64,000 nt of DNA, from contig NZ_VCPD01000003.1 of NCBI RefSeq assembly GCF_005938215.1, positions 62,001-126,000 on the forward strand, in the 5' to 3' direction. Below are positions 8,663-19,114 of the stretch, in pieces. Both the position numbers and the translations under genes were made by a program. Under the pieces are notes generated by a model. That model saw only the letters and a program-made list of their open reading frames with translations. It did no database searches and was not told where the DNA came from. The stretch is from Ruegeria sediminis. GTDB lineage: Bacteria > Pseudomonadota > Alphaproteobacteria > Rhodobacterales > Rhodobacteraceae. Position 1 is the stretch's first letter. The number at the start of each line of letters is the position of its first letter.

Positions 8663-9074
8663 TCCATTGCTCCCAATTGCTTTTTCCCGCTGCCGGTTAG
8701 GGCCCGAATGCGCCTGCCTCGGACCGAGACTAACACGATTCCGCCAGATTCGATCGGTCTGCATGATCCGGGGTTTCCCGCCGGCGCGAACATCGTCGCG
8801 GCGCCTCATCTGTCCAAGGTTTCCCGGCCGGCGCGTTCATGGCAGAACGAAGGGTACGGACGCTGCGTCGCGGGGGTGAATTCCGCTTGCCATCCTTGGG
8901 TGTCCGGGCCACCTTTTCCGCGTGAAACAGGATTTCGCAAAGCGGAATGGATGCCCGCAGCCTGCGCCGGTGACGCAAGGTTTCCTGCGCCTGCGATGTC
9001 ACGGCGTCTAGTCTTTGAAGGGCGGACACGGCCGAGTCGCCGGACCGCAGGTCAGACAAGGGAGGACGGGCCGC
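8663..9074. other. Intergenic region upstream of the beta-oxidation operon
   Basis: This 412-base divergent spacer contains no supported gene. One structure stands out: a 9-base inverted repeat, ATTCCGCTT (8880-8888) and AAGCGGAAT (8940-8948), with about 51 bases between arms. No clear -35/-10 pair was recognised. It presumably holds the promoters of both the cyclase operon and the fatty-acid operon. Confidence 0.5.
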
Positions 9075-11171
9075 ATGCCAGAGGCCATCGAATACGAACG
9101 GATTGGTGACATCGCGGTGCTGGCCGCCAACAACCCGCCGGTGAACGCGCTGGGCGTGGACGTACGCCGGGGGCTGCTTGCGGGCATCGAACGGGCCGAG
9201 GCCGAGGGCGCCAGGGCGGTGCTGATCTACGGCAAGGGCCGGACTTACTTTGCGGGCGCGGATATCCGCGAATTCGGCAAGCCGCCGCAGGACCCGTGGC
9301 TGCCCGAACTTTGCGCGCGGATCGAGGCGTCGCCGCTGCTGGTGGTCTCGTCGATCCACGGAACGGCGCTGGGCGGCGGGCTCGAGGTGGCATTGGCCAC
9401 CCATTACCGCGTGGCCCTGCCATCTGCCAGGGTCGGCCTGCCCGAAGTGCATCTGGGCATCCTTCCCGGCGCGGGCGGCACACAGCGCCTGCCGCGGGTG
9501 GCCGGGACCGAGGCGGCGCTCGACATGATCACCACCGGCCGTCACGTGCGCGCGGACGAGGCGCTGGTGCTGGGCGTGATCGACGAGGTCGCCGACGGCG
9601 ACCCGCACGAGGTCGGGCTGAACTATACGCGCGAACTGCTGGAAAGCGGCGCGTCCCGGCGGCCCGTCAGCGAGATGCCGGCGCCCGAGCAGGTGAATTT
9701 CGATGCGGTCTACGACGAGGTTCTCAGGAAGGGCCGCGGCCAGATTTCGCCCGCCACCGCCGTTCGCGCGGTGCAGGCGGCCTGCGAATCCGAAAGTTTC
9801 GATGCCGGCATGAAACGCGAACGCGAACTGTTCATGGACCTGATGGCCTCGGATCAGCGCAAGGGGCTGATCCATGCCTTCTTCGCCGAGCGCGCGGTGG
9901 GCAAGCTGCCCGAATTGCAGGGGGTCGAGCCCCGGATGCTGCATCAGATCGGCGTGATCGGCGGCGGCACCATGGGGGCGGGGATCGCGACGGCGGCGCT
10001 GCTTTCGGGCCTGCCTGTCGTGCTTCTGGAAATGTCGCCCGAGGCGGCGCATGCGGCCAAGGGCAGGATCGAAGCCAATCTCAGCGGCGCGGTGAAGCGC
10101 GGCAAGCTGAGCCAGGCGCGGTATGCCGAAATCATGGGCAGCGACCTGAAGCTGGCGACCGGCTATGGCGCGCTGAGCAACGTGGACCTGGTGATCGAAG
10201 CGGTGTTCGAGGACATGGACATCAAGAAACAGGTCTTCGCCAAACTGGACGAGATCTGCAAGCCGGGCGCGGTTCTGGCGTCGAACACCTCGTACCTGGA
10301 CATCAACGAGATCGCGGCGGCCACGAAACGGCCCGAGGACGTGATCGGACTGCACTTCTTCTCGCCCGCCCACGTGATGAAACTGCTCGAGGTCGTGGTT
10401 GCCGACAAGACCGCGCCAAACGTGGTGGCGACCGGCTTCGCGCTCGGTCACAGGCTCAAGAAGGTGACGGTGCGCGCCGGCGTCTGCGACGGGTTCATCG
10501 GAAACCGCATCCTCAGCACCTACCGCACCTGCGCCGATCACATGATCCTGGACGGCGCCAGCCCCTTTCAGATCGACAAGGCGCTGACCGATTTCGGTTT
10601 TGCCATGGGGCCGTTCGCGGTCGCCGATCTGGCCGGGCTCGACATCGGCTGGGCGGTGCGCAAGCGCAAGCGGGCCGAAGGGCTGGACCCGCGCGCCCGC
10701 GACAGTTCCTACGCCGACAAGCTGTGCGAGGCCGGTCATTTCGGCCAGAAGACCGGCAAGGGTTACTACGTCTACGAGGCCGGCAAGCGCGGCGGCGTGC
10801 CGAACCCCGAGGTGCTGCCGCTGATCGAGGCCGAGCGCGCCGAACAGGGGATCTCGCCGCGCGAATTCTCGGATGAAGAGATCGTCCGCCGTTACATGGC
10901 GGCGATGGTCAACGAGGCGGCCAAGGTGGTGGGCGAGGGGATCGCGCGCCGGCCGCTCGACGTGGACGTGACGCTGCTCTACGGCTACGGATTCCCGCGC
11001 TACCGCGGCGGGCCGCTGAAATGGGCGGATCTGCAGGGCCTGCCCGGGTTGCTGGACGACATCAGGAAATGGGCGGCGGAAGACGCCTATTTCTGGCAGC
11101 CCGCGCCGCTGCTGGAGCAACTGGTGGCCGAGGGCCGCACATTCGACGATCTGAACAAGGAAGCCTCGTGA
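9075..11171 (+). CDS. Bifunctional enoyl-CoA hydratase / 3-hydroxyacyl-CoA dehydrogenase
   Basis: This 698-residue protein is a FadB/FadJ-type fusion. The N-terminal crotonase domain (about residues 1-180) has the oxyanion-hole segments AGADIREFG and GGGLEVALA; the NAD-binding dehydrogenase domain starts near residue 294 ([12 protein letters not shown]), followed by the catalytic [10 protein letters not shown] region and the C-terminal 3HCDH domain. It hydrates enoyl-CoA and oxidises the 3-hydroxyacyl-CoA. The ATG at 9075 follows an AGGGAGG ribosome site; an upstream in-frame extension to 9015 has no such support. It shares one base with the thiolase gene, so translation is likely coupled. 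Confidence 0.92.
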   Translation: MPEAIEYERIGDIAVLAANNPPVNALGVDVRRGLLAGIERAEAEGARAVLIYGKGRTYFAGADIREFGKPPQDPWLPELCARIEASPLLVVSSIHGTALGGGLEVALATHYRVALPSARVGLPEVHLGILPGAGGTQRLPRVAGTEAALDMITTGRHVRADEALVLGVIDEVADGDPHEVGLNYTRELLESGASRRPVSEMPAPEQVNFDAVYDEVLRKGRGQISPATAVRAVQAACESESFDAGMKRERELFMDLMASDQRKGLIHAFFAERAVGKLPELQGVEPRMLHQIGVIGGGTMGAGIATAALLSGLPVVLLEMSPEAAHAAKGRIEANLSGAVKRGKLSQARYAEIMGSDLKLATGYGALSNVDLVIEAVFEDMDIKKQVFAKLDEICKPGAVLASNTSYLDINEIAAATKRPEDVIGLHFFSPAHVMKLLEVVVADKTAPNVVATGFALGHRLKKVTVRAGVCDGFIGNRILSTYRTCADHMILDGASPFQIDKALTDFGFAMGPFAVADLAGLDIGWAVRKRKRAEGLDPRARDSSYADKLCEAGHFGQKTGKGYYVYEAGKRGGVPNPEVLPLIEAERAEQGISPREFSDEEIVRRYMAAMVNEAAKVVGEGIARRPLDVDVTLLYGYGFPRYRGGPLKWADLQGLPGLLDDIRKWAAEDAYFWQPAPLLEQLVAEGRTFDDLNKEAS

Positions 11172-12346
11172 TGAAACAAGCCGTCATCGTATCCGCCGCC
11201 CGCACGGGCCTCGCCAAGTCGTTCCGGGGGTCGTTCAACGTCACCCACGGCGCCACCATGGGCGGTCATGCAGTGAAGGCCGCCGTGGAACGCGCCGGAT
11301 TGGACGGCTCGGAAATCGAGGATTGCATCATCGGCTGCGGCTTCCCCGAGGGCGAGACAGGCGGCAACATCGGCCGCCAGATCGCCATCCGCGCCGGACT
11401 GCCGGTGACGGCGTCGGGGATGACGGTGAACCGGTTCTGCTCGTCGGGGCTGCAGACCGTCGCCATGGCCGCGCAGGCAATCACCGAAGGCGGCTCAGGG
11501 CCGATGGTCGCGGGGGGCGTCGAAAGCATCTCGATGGTGCAGCCCAGGACGCGGCCCGCGCCCGAGGCGTGGATCCAGGATCACAAGCCGGCGATCTACA
11601 TGACCATGATCGAAACCGCGGACATCGTTGCGCAACGCTACGGCATCACCCGCGAGGAACAGGACGCGTACGGCCTGCGCTCGCAGCAGCGGATCGCGGC
11701 GGCGCAGCAATCGGGCAAGTTCGATGACGAGATCGTGCCGATGCAGGCGACGATGATGGTGAAGGACAAGGAAACCGGCGACATTTCCTACAAGGACGTC
11801 ACCGTGGACCGGGACGAATGCAATCGTCCGAACACCACGCTCGAAGGTCTGGCCGGGCTCGAGCCGGTGCGCGGAGAAGGCAATTTCATCACCGCCGGCA
11901 ACGCCAGCCAATTGTCCGACGGGGCGGCGGCGGTGGTGCTGATGGACAGCGCCGAGGCAGGAAGGCGCGGGCTGGAACCAATGGGCGCGTTCAAGGGGTT
12001 CTGCGTCGCCGGATGCGAACCGGACGAAATGGGCATCGGCCCCGTTTTCGCGGTGCCGCGGCTGCTGGAACGGCACGGGCTCAAGGTGGACGACATCGAC
12101 CTGTGGGAGCTGAACGAGGCGTTTGCCAGCCAGGCTCTCTATTGCCGCAACCGGTTGGGCATCGACGACGAAAAATGCAACATCAACGGCGGTTCGATCG
12201 CCATCGGCCACCCGTTCGGCATGACCGGGGCGCGGATGGTCGGCCACATGATGCGCGAGGGCAAGCGGCGCGGGGCCAAGCTGGGCGTCGTGACAATGTG
12301 CATCGGCGGCGGCATGGGCGCGGCGGGCCTGTTCGAGATCTACTGA
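11171..12346 (+). CDS. Acetyl-CoA acyltransferase (thiolase)
   Basis: This 391-residue thiolase has the acyl-accepting Cys90 (NRFCSSGLQ), the catalytic His347 (GHPFGMTG) and the second cysteine Cys377 (CIGGGMG). It cleaves 3-ketoacyl-CoA to acetyl-CoA and a shortened acyl-CoA, completing the spiral begun by the upstream fusion enzyme. The start overlaps the previous stop by one base (TGATG). The family also makes acetoacetyl-CoA in the reverse direction, but the operon favours a degradative role. Confidence 0.92.
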   Translation: MKQAVIVSAARTGLAKSFRGSFNVTHGATMGGHAVKAAVERAGLDGSEIEDCIIGCGFPEGETGGNIGRQIAIRAGLPVTASGMTVNRFCSSGLQTVAMAAQAITEGGSGPMVAGGVESISMVQPRTRPAPEAWIQDHKPAIYMTMIETADIVAQRYGITREEQDAYGLRSQQRIAAAQQSGKFDDEIVPMQATMMVKDKETGDISYKDVTVDRDECNRPNTTLEGLAGLEPVRGEGNFITAGNASQLSDGAAAVVLMDSAEAGRRGLEPMGAFKGFCVAGCEPDEMGIGPVFAVPRLLERHGLKVDDIDLWELNEAFASQALYCRNRLGIDDEKCNINGGSIAIGHPFGMTGARMVGHMMREGKRRGAKLGVVTMCIGGGMGAAGLFEIY

Positions 12347-12383
12347 ACGGGACCGTGCCCGCAGTTTGGGGAGGAGAGCGGCA

Positions 12384-13574
12384 ATGGATCTGAACTACAC
12401 GGACGAGGAAAAGGCGTTCCGCGAGGAAGTGCGCGCCTTTCTGGCCGAGAAACTGCCAAAGGAGGTCTCGGACAAGGTGCGGGCCGGCATCAGCCTAGGC
12501 AAGGAAGGTCACGAACGCTGGCACGCGACGCTGAACGAAAAGGGCTGGCTCAACTACAACTGGCCCAGGGAATTCGGCGGCGCCGAATGGAACGCGGTGC
12601 AGCGCCACATCTTCGAAGAGGAATGCGCGATGGCCCATGCTCCGCGCATCGTGCCCTTCGGCCTGTCGATGCTGGGGCCGGTCCTGCAGAAATTCGGCTC
12701 AAAGACGCAGCAGGATTTTTTCCTGCCGCGCATCCTGAACGGCGCGCACTGGTGGTGCCAGGGCTATTCCGAACCGGGGGCGGGGTCCGACCTTGCCTCG
12801 CTCAAGACCCGCGCGGTGCGCGACGGCGATCATTACGTGGTGAACGGCCAAAAGACCTGGACCACGCTGGGCCAATACGCCAACTGGATCTTCTGCCTGG
12901 TGCGCACCGACCCCGCTGCCAAGCAGCAGGAGGGGATTTCGTTCCTGCTGATCGACATGGACACTCCGGGGATCGAAGTGCGGCCCATCGTGCTGCTCGA
13001 TGGCACCCCGGAAGTGAACGAGGTGTTCTTCGACGACGTACGGGTGCCTGTCGAGAACCTGGTGGGCGAAGAGAACAAGGGCTGGACCTATGCGAAATAC
13101 CTGCTGACCCACGAGCGGACCAACATCGCCGGGGTCGGGTTCAGCCAGGCCGGGCTTGACGCGGTCAAGCGCATCGCGCGGGTCGAATGCGCGAATGGCC
13201 GGCCGCTTGCCGAAAACCCGCATTTCGCCGCGCGACTGGCGCGGGTCGAGATCGACCTGATGGCGATGGCGACGACCAACATGCGCATCATCTCGAGGGC
13301 CGCAGCCGGTCAGGCGCCGGGCGTCGAAAGCTCGATGCTGAAGGTCAAGGGCACGATCATCCGGCAGGAGATCAACGACCTGGCCCGGCGCGCAGTGGGT
13401 CCCTACGCGATGCCGTTTGCCTCGGAAGCCGTCGAAGGCGACAACGACCCCATCGGGCCCGACTATGCCGGACCGGTGGCGGCGCAGTATTTCAACAACC
13501 GCAAGCTGTCGATTTTCGGCGGCTCGAACGAGATCCAGCGCGGGATCATCGCCAAAGTCAGGATGGGGGGCTGA
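12384..13574 (+). CDS. Acyl-CoA dehydrogenase (first of an adjacent pair)
   Basis: This 396-residue flavoprotein has the FAD-contact segments WCQGYSEPGAGSDLA and GQKTWTT and the C-terminal FGGSNEIQRGI signature. Glu244 in LLTHERTN is a candidate catalytic base at the position used by isovaleryl- and steroid-type enzymes. It introduces the alpha,beta double bond in acyl-CoA. The ATG at 12384 follows GAGGAGAG. A second, quite different acyl-CoA dehydrogenase begins 4 bases after its stop, as in heteromeric alpha2beta2 enzymes of branched or steroid side-chain degradation. Confidence 0.9.
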   Translation: MDLNYTDEEKAFREEVRAFLAEKLPKEVSDKVRAGISLGKEGHERWHATLNEKGWLNYNWPREFGGAEWNAVQRHIFEEECAMAHAPRIVPFGLSMLGPVLQKFGSKTQQDFFLPRILNGAHWWCQGYSEPGAGSDLASLKTRAVRDGDHYVVNGQKTWTTLGQYANWIFCLVRTDPAAKQQEGISFLLIDMDTPGIEVRPIVLLDGTPEVNEVFFDDVRVPVENLVGEENKGWTYAKYLLTHERTNIAGVGFSQAGLDAVKRIARVECANGRPLAENPHFAARLARVEIDLMAMATTNMRIISRAAAGQAPGVESSMLKVKGTIIRQEINDLARRAVGPYAMPFASEAVEGDNDPIGPDYAGPVAAQYFNNRKLSIFGGSNEIQRGIIAKVRMGG

Positions 13575-13578
13575 GGGC

Positions 13579-14706
13579 ATGGATTTCACGCTGACCGAAG
13601 AACGCCAGATGCTGCAGGACACGCTGCGGCGCTATCTGGCGGATCGCTACACGACGTCCGTCCGCAACGGGATACTGGCCGGCGACACGGGGTTCAGCCC
13701 CGACATCTGGCGCGAACTGGCCGAGCTTGGGCTGGTCGGCGCGCTGTTCTCCGAGACCGATGGCGGCTTCGGCGGGGCGGGGTTCGACATCGCGACCGTG
13801 TTCGAGGAACTGGGGCGCGCGGGCGTGGTCGAGCCTTTCCTGGACACCGCCATCCTCGGCGGCAGGTTGCTGGCGGCGCTGGGGAACCCGGAACAGAAGC
13901 CGTTGCTGGAAAGGGTCATTGCGGGCGATCTGCATCTGGCGCTGGCGCACGGGGAACCGGCCAGCCGATACGACCTGAGCCGGGTCGAAACCACGGCGCG
14001 GGCGGAGGCGGGCGATATCGTCCTGAACGGGCGCAAGGCGGTCGTGGTCAATGCCGAGGCGGCCGGGTTCCTCATCGTCTCCGCAAGGGAAAGCGGCGGG
14101 TTCTTCGATCTGGACGGGATCTCTCTGTTCCTGGTTCCCGCCGACAGCGCGGGCCTCAGCCTGCGGGGCTATCCCATGCTGGCTGGCGGGCGGGCCGCCG
14201 AGGTCACGCTGGACGAGGTGCGCCTGCCCGTGTCGGCGCGGCTGGGCGAGGCCGGGAAGGGGTTCGGCCCCCTGATGGATGCGCTGGGCGCCGCGCATGT
14301 GGCGCTGGCCGCTGAAACGCTGGGGGCGATGGAAACCGCTGTCGAACTGACCCGCCAGTACCTGCTGACCCGACATCAATTTGGTCGGCCAATCGGCACG
14401 TTCCAGGCCCTTCAGCACCGTTTCGCGGACATGCTGATCGAGCTGGAGCAGGCGCGCTCGGCCGTCATCAATGCCGCAGGTCATCTGGAAACGGCGGACC
14501 GCGACCGCCAGAACGCCGCCGCCCGCAACCTGATCTCGCGCGCAGGCAGGCTGGTGGCGGAAGAGACCATCCAGATGCATGGCGGTATCGCGATGACGCA
14601 GGAATACGAACTGGCCCATATCGCCAAGCGCATCGTGATGGCCGAACACCGGTTCGGAGACGCGGATTACCACCTGGAGCGATTCATTGCCCTCGGCGCG
14701 GCCTGA
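13579..14706 (+). CDS. Acyl-CoA dehydrogenase (second of an adjacent pair)
   Basis: This 375-residue protein has the acyl-CoA dehydrogenase N-, middle and C-terminal domains, with the FAD/ADP-contact region RHQFGRPIGTFQA and the IQMHGGIAMTQE segment. It lacks an obvious counterpart of the catalytic glutamate in THER of the upstream gene and is much diverged from it, which fits a structural/FAD-binding partner subunit; alternatively it is an independent enzyme. It follows the first dehydrogenase by 4 bases and overlaps the downstream thioesterase gene by 20 bases. Confidence 0.85.
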   Translation: MDFTLTEERQMLQDTLRRYLADRYTTSVRNGILAGDTGFSPDIWRELAELGLVGALFSETDGGFGGAGFDIATVFEELGRAGVVEPFLDTAILGGRLLAALGNPEQKPLLERVIAGDLHLALAHGEPASRYDLSRVETTARAEAGDIVLNGRKAVVVNAEAAGFLIVSARESGGFFDLDGISLFLVPADSAGLSLRGYPMLAGGRAAEVTLDEVRLPVSARLGEAGKGFGPLMDALGAAHVALAAETLGAMETAVELTRQYLLTRHQFGRPIGTFQALQHRFADMLIELEQARSAVINAAGHLETADRDRQNAAARNLISRAGRLVAEETIQMHGGIAMTQEYELAHIAKRIVMAEHRFGDADYHLERFIALGAA

Positions 14707-15112
14707 AGACGGTCGGCCCGCGGTGAAACGCTCGGGCTGCCAGAACGCGGTCGGGTATGAAATCGACCTGTGCGATCCGGACGGATTCGCACGTTGCCAT
14801 CTGGACATCGGCCCCGGCCATCTCAACAGCCAGGACGTTCTGCACGGCGGCGTCATCGCCATGCTGCTGGACGTGGCCTGCGGCAATGCCGCCTCGGCCT
14901 TTTTCGACCGGGAAGAACATCCCGTGGTCCTGACCATCTCGCTCAACACAAGCTATGTTTCGGCGGTGCGCCAGGGGCGCGTCACGGCGATCGGACGGCC
15001 CGCGGGCGGCGGCAGCAAACTGGCCTATGTGAACGGCGAGTTGCACCACGAGGACGGAACCCTGATCGCCACCGCGGCGGGCGTTTTCAAGCGTCACCGG
15101 CTGACGAGGTGA
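14687..15112 (+). CDS. Hotdog-fold acyl-CoA thioesterase (PaaI family)
   Basis: This 141-residue protein has the PaaI-type motif LHGGVIAMLLD near residue 52, the site that positions the thioester and the attacking water. Such enzymes rescue CoA from dead-end acyl-CoA esters. It overlaps the preceding dehydrogenase gene by 20 bases and precedes the acyl-CoA ligase, so it belongs to the same operon. The ATG at 14687 is taken as start; a slightly later start would also keep the fold. Confidence 0.8.
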   Translation: MPSARPEDGRPAVKRSGCQNAVGYEIDLCDPDGFARCHLDIGPGHLNSQDVLHGGVIAMLLDVACGNAASAFFDREEHPVVLTISLNTSYVSAVRQGRVTAIGRPAGGGSKLAYVNGELHHEDGTLIATAAGVFKRHRLTR

Positions 15113-15149
15113 CGCGGGCACCATGCTCAGGCAGGGGAGGGCTCGGCGG

Positions 15150-16640
15150 ATGAGCAAATGGCACGACTACCCGGATACGCAGATCGCGCAACGCCCGGAT
15201 GCGCCCGCATTCAAGGACGATGGGGGAACTATATGGACCTATGGCGATCTGGGTGCAGCGATTGCGGAACTGTCACTCGTGTTGACCGAGACCGGTGTCC
15301 AACCCTGCGACCGCGTTCTGATCCTGGCCGAAAACTGCTGCGCGGCGGTGGCGGCCGTGTTCGCCTGTTCCCGGATCGGGGCCTGCGCGGTACCGGTCAA
15401 CGCGCGCCAGACCGAGGCCGAGGTGCAGAGGGTCGTCGATCACGCGCGGCCCGCGGCAATGCTTATTACCGCGGCGGCGTCACCGGACGCCAGCGCCCAT
15501 GCCGGGCATCTCGAGGCCAGCGAGATCTCGGGCGCGTTCGGACGGCTTCACCTGGCCCTGCCGTTTCCCAGCGATCCCGACCCGGTGCTTGAGGATGTCG
15601 CGGTGATGCTGTTTACCACAGGAACAACGGGAACGCCCAAGGGGGTGATGCTGACGCATGGCAACCTGCTGTTCGCCGGCCGGTCCTCTGCCCGGCTCAG
15701 GGAAATGACGCACGCGGATGTGATCTACGGTGTCCTGCCGATCACCCATGTCTTCGGCCTTGCCTCGGTTGTGACGGCGGCGACCTACGTAGGAGCGCCT
15801 GTGCGGCTCGACGCGCGGTTCACGGCGGCGCGGACCTATGCGACCCTGACCTCCGGTATCACGCTGTTCTCTGCCGTCCCGCAGATGCACGCGCTGCTGA
15901 TGCAATACACGAAGGAACAGGGATTCTCGCGGCTGCCGGGCGGCACGCTGCGCTATACCTCCTCGGGCGCCGCGCCACTGGACCCGGCGTGGAAGCGGCA
16001 GGCGGAGGCTTTCTATGGCATCGCAATCCAGAACGGCTATGGCCTGACCGAAAGCACGGCGGGTGTATGCGCCTCGCGCAACCGGATCGGCGATCCCGAC
16101 ATCTCGGTCGGACCGCCCCTGCCGGAGGTCGAGGTGCGCATCGACGAAACGGCCGCAGGCGGCGGCGATAGGGTCGGAGAGATACTGACCCGCGGTCCGC
16201 AGGTGATGAAGGGATATTATCGGAACCCCGAAGCCACGGCTGCCGCGTTTGCGGATGGCTGGCTTCGGACGGGTGATCTGGGCTTTTTCGACGACCGGGG
16301 GCACTTGCATATCGCGGGGCGCTGCAAGGAGCTCATCATTCACGGCGGCTTCAACGTCTATCCTCCGGAAGTCGAAGCGGCGCTGAACGGTCATCCCAAG
16401 GTGATCCAGGCCGCGGTCGTCGGGCGCGTGGTGGACGGTGATGAAAAGGTGGTCGCCTTCGTGCAGGCGGCGCCGGGGGATGAACCGACGCCGGAGGAGC
16501 TACGCGACTTCGCGGCTCGGCGGCTGGCAGGGTACAAGCGGCCCAGCCAGATCATCGTCGCGACCGAATTGCCCGCCGCGCCGACCGGCAAGATCCTGAA
16601 GCACAGGTTGCTGGACCATTTCGCCGACCGTCTGAGCTGA
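15150..16640 (+). CDS. Acyl-CoA synthetase (class I adenylate-forming enzyme)
   Basis: This 496-residue protein has the adenylate-forming motifs in order: phosphate loop TTGTTGTPKG, a GYGLTES motif that binds the adenine/carboxylate, TGDLGFFD at the domain hinge, and the C-terminal catalytic lysine in PTGKILK. It activates a carboxylic acid to its CoA thioester with ATP, feeding the upstream beta-oxidation enzymes. The ATG at 15150 is preferred over the one at 15123 because an AGGGGAGGG ribosome site lies about 9 bases ahead of it. The acid is not identifiable by eye. Confidence 0.88.
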   Translation: MSKWHDYPDTQIAQRPDAPAFKDDGGTIWTYGDLGAAIAELSLVLTETGVQPCDRVLILAENCCAAVAAVFACSRIGACAVPVNARQTEAEVQRVVDHARPAAMLITAAASPDASAHAGHLEASEISGAFGRLHLALPFPSDPDPVLEDVAVMLFTTGTTGTPKGVMLTHGNLLFAGRSSARLREMTHADVIYGVLPITHVFGLASVVTAATYVGAPVRLDARFTAARTYATLTSGITLFSAVPQMHALLMQYTKEQGFSRLPGGTLRYTSSGAAPLDPAWKRQAEAFYGIAIQNGYGLTESTAGVCASRNRIGDPDISVGPPLPEVEVRIDETAAGGGDRVGEILTRGPQVMKGYYRNPEATAAAFADGWLRTGDLGFFDDRGHLHIAGRCKELIIHGGFNVYPPEVEAALNGHPKVIQAAVVGRVVDGDEKVVAFVQAAPGDEPTPEELRDFAARRLAGYKRPSQIIVATELPAAPTGKILKHRLLDHFADRLS

Positions 16641-16663
16641 GGCCCGCCGCCCCGGCGGATGCG

Positions 16664-17353
16664 TCAGACCAGGACGCCCTCGACCGCGGCGCGGATCGCC
16701 CGCATGTTCTGCCCATAGACTTCCGGTGCCGAGACCGAGCCGCCCTTGAACACCGCCGATCCGGCGACCAGCACGTCGGCGCCGGCTTCGGCCACCAGCG
16801 GCGCGGTCCCGGGATCGACGCCGCCGTCGATCTCGATATGCACCGGGCGGTCCCCGATCATCTGGCGCAGGCGGCGGATCTTCGCGGTCATGTCGATGAA
16901 CTTCTGACCGCCGAAGCCGGGGTTCACGGTCATGACGCAGACCAGATCGGCCAGGTCCAGCACATGTTCCACGGCCTCGGCCGGCGTGCCCGGGTTCAGT
17001 GCGACGCCGGCCTTCATCCCGGCCGCGCGAATGGCCTGCAACGTGCGGTGGATATGCGGCCCGGCCTCGACATGGGCGGTCAGGATGTCGGCCCCGGCCT
17101 CGGCATAGGCGTCGATGTAGGGGTCCACGGGCGTGATCATCAGGTGCACGTCCATCACCGTCTTCACATGCGGGCGGAACGCCTTGACCGCCGGCGGACC
17201 GAAGGTGAGGTTCGGCACGAAATGCCCGTCCATCACGTCCACATGGACCCAATCGGCCCCCTGCGCCTCGATGGCCTGGATCTCCTGCCCGAAATTGGCG
17301 AAATCCGCCGAGAGGATCGACGGAGCGATCTTGATCTTGCGGTCAAAGCTCAT
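16664..17353 (-). CDS. rpe: Ribulose-phosphate 3-epimerase
   Basis: This 229-residue TIM-barrel enzyme has all Rpe signatures: PSILSADF at the N-terminus, [11 protein letters not shown] with the catalytic Asp, [14 protein letters not shown], and EIDGG with the second catalytic Asp. It interconverts ribulose-5-phosphate and xylulose-5-phosphate in the pentose phosphate pathway or Calvin cycle. It is convergent with the acyl-CoA ligase gene and divergent from the EamA transporter. Length is normal for the family. Confidence 0.95.
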   Translation of the reverse strand: MSFDRKIKIAPSILSADFANFGQEIQAIEAQGADWVHVDVMDGHFVPNLTFGPPAVKAFRPHVKTVMDVHLMITPVDPYIDAYAEAGADILTAHVEAGPHIHRTLQAIRAAGMKAGVALNPGTPAEAVEHVLDLADLVCVMTVNPGFGGQKFIDMTAKIRRLRQMIGDRPVHIEIDGGVDPGTAPLVAEAGADVLVAGSAVFKGGSVSAPEVYGQNMRAIRAAVEGVLV

Positions 17354-17561
17354 GGGCCCACCTGTGTTTTGCCGAGTCGCTGCGCGTATACCCGCTCTGG
17401 CGCCGGAACGGTAGGGGCAGGACGCCTGACCCGTGGGGCCTATTGTCGGCCTCGCCCTGCCCGGCTAACACTTGCCCGGACAGGTTGAACGCTCCGACGG
17501 CGCGGGCGGTGGAGGACCAGATGGCAGGCACCCCGGCGGCTGGGTATTCGGCGGCCTCGGC

Positions 17562-18407
17562 ATGAGCGGCACCGTCTTTTTCGTCGTCCTCTGCGCCGCG
17601 GCGCTTCATGCGTCATGGAACGCTCTGGTCAAGGGCGGGGCCGACAAGGCCGCCGCCATGGTCGCGGTGGTGATCGGCCAGGGCCTTGCCGGGGCGGCCC
17701 TGCTGCCCTTTGCGCCGCCGCTCGACCCAGCCTGCTGGCCCTACCTGCTGGCCGGGCTGGGGTTGCATCTGGGCTACCAGCTTTTCCTGATCCAGTCCTA
17801 CCGGTTCGGCGACCTGACCCAGGTCTACCCGATCGCCCGCGGCGTCTCGCCCCTTCTGGTCGCTTTGGGATCGGTGGTCGTTCTGGGGGCCGAATTCACG
17901 GGGCTCGAGGTCGCGGCGATGGCGATGATCTCGATCGGGATCGCATCGATCAGCCTGGTGCGCCGGGCAGACGGCGTGTTTCAGGCCAAGGCCGCAGGGC
18001 TGGCGCTGATTACCGGCATGTTCATCGCCTCCTATTCGCTGGTTGACGGGCAGGGCGCGCGCATCGGCGGTACGGCGCTGGGCTTTTTCGGGGTTCTGGC
18101 GGCGCTTGATGCGGTGGTCTTCGGCCTCTGCGCGCACCTGATCCGGCCGGGAATGCTGGGGCGGGCGCTGGCGCTGAAGAAGCATCTGTTTCTCGGCGGC
18201 GGCGCCTCGTTCACCGCCTATGTGCTGGTGGTCTGGGCCTTCACCCAGGCGCCGATCGCCTTGGTGACGGCGCTGCGCGAAACCTCGATCATTTTCGCGC
18301 TGGTCATCGGCGTGACGGTGCTGCGCGAACGGCTGGACCTTGCAAAGGTGCTGGCCACCGCCCTGACCCTGACCGGCGCCCTGCTGCTGCGCCTGTCGCG
18401 GCTCTGA
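17562..18407 (+). CDS. EamA-family (drug/metabolite) transporter
   Basis: This 281-residue protein consists of about ten hydrophobic helices in two EamA repeats, with a SWNALVKGGADK opening typical of the family and a LRETSIIFALVIG segment in the second repeat. EamA proteins export or import small metabolites across the inner membrane. The ATG at 17562 begins the first helix; the frame is open to 17472 but the extension is arginine/glycine-rich and unlike a coding start. It stands alone between rpe and the glycosyltransferase operon. The substrate is unknown. Confidence 0.85.
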   Translation: MSGTVFFVVLCAAALHASWNALVKGGADKAAAMVAVVIGQGLAGAALLPFAPPLDPACWPYLLAGLGLHLGYQLFLIQSYRFGDLTQVYPIARGVSPLLVALGSVVVLGAEFTGLEVAAMAMISIGIASISLVRRADGVFQAKAAGLALITGMFIASYSLVDGQGARIGGTALGFFGVLAALDAVVFGLCAHLIRPGMLGRALALKKHLFLGGGASFTAYVLVVWAFTQAPIALVTALRETSIIFALVIGVTVLRERLDLAKVLATALTLTGALLLRLSRL

Positions 18408-18410
18408 GCC

Positions 18411-19094
18411 TCATCCGGAAAGCCCGAGCCGGCGGATCAGGTGAAAGCGTCCGTCCCCGGCTTCGCCTACCAGGCCCAGATCGCGGATGACGAAGGGCGC
18501 GGGCAGCAGCGGGCCCAGCCGGCGGTCGAGCGCGGCTTGAACCGCGGCCATCGTCGGTTTGTCCAGCCTGCCGGTCAGCGTGATGTGAAACCGGAATTCG
18601 TCCAGGACATACGGGTAGCCCCAGTTCACGAGGTTCGCCTCCTGCGCCGCGCTCAGGCCGTTGGCGCGGCGGCGGGTCAGTTCCGCATCCGGCGTCGGGG
18701 CGCGAAACCCGTCAAGGTCGCGGACACAGGCGGCCGCCAGTTCGTCGAGCGCCGAGGCGTCGCCAAGCGGACGCAGCGCCAGGAAACGGCCAAGCCGGGC
18801 GATCTGCAGCCCGTCCAGCGTGACCGGCGGCAGGCGCGCCGCAAGATCCGCGCAAGCTTTCAGCAGCGCGTCCGGGCTTTGCCCGTCGGCCAGGCGGAAC
18901 GGCGGTTTCAGCGTCGCATGCAGGCCGTATCTGCGCGGCGTCTCGGTGATCGCGGCAACGTCAAGCCCGTCCATGTGCGGGTGCGCGATCTCCGCCCCGG
19001 AGTCCATGTCCCATCCCAACCAGGCCGTTGCGAACCTGGCCCAGTCTTCGTCCGCCGGCGCGGCGAAGTAGATCGCGTATCTTTCGAAGTTCAC
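18411..19094 (-). CDS. DUF1045 protein (phosphonate-metabolism-associated family)
   Basis: This 227-residue protein matches DUF1045, a 2H-phosphoesterase-like family often found with phn genes: it has the RYGLHATLKPPF and FRFHITLTGRL motifs, the two H-x-T tetrapeptides expected of a 2H active site. No other phn gene is present here. The start is a GTG at 19094 with GGAGGG just upstream; the nearby ATG is out of frame. It lies 20 bases after the methyltransferase-like gene and ends the long minus-strand operon. Confidence 0.82.
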   Translation of the reverse strand: MNFERYAIYFAAPADEDWARFATAWLGWDMDSGAEIAHPHMDGLDVAAITETPRRYGLHATLKPPFRLADGQSPDALLKACADLAARLPPVTLDGLQIARLGRFLALRPLGDASALDELAAACVRDLDGFRAPTPDAELTRRRANGLSAAQEANLVNWGYPYVLDEFRFHITLTGRLDKPTMAAVQAALDRRLGPLLPAPFVIRDLGLVGEAGDGRFHLIRRLGLSG

Positions 19095-19114
19095 ATCGCC
19101 CTCCGGTGGCCGGA

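Noticed and set aside
8730-11120. Minus-strand open frame of about 796 codons opposite the hydratase/dehydrogenase gene
   Set aside because: Antisense shadow without recognisable motifs or ribosome site.
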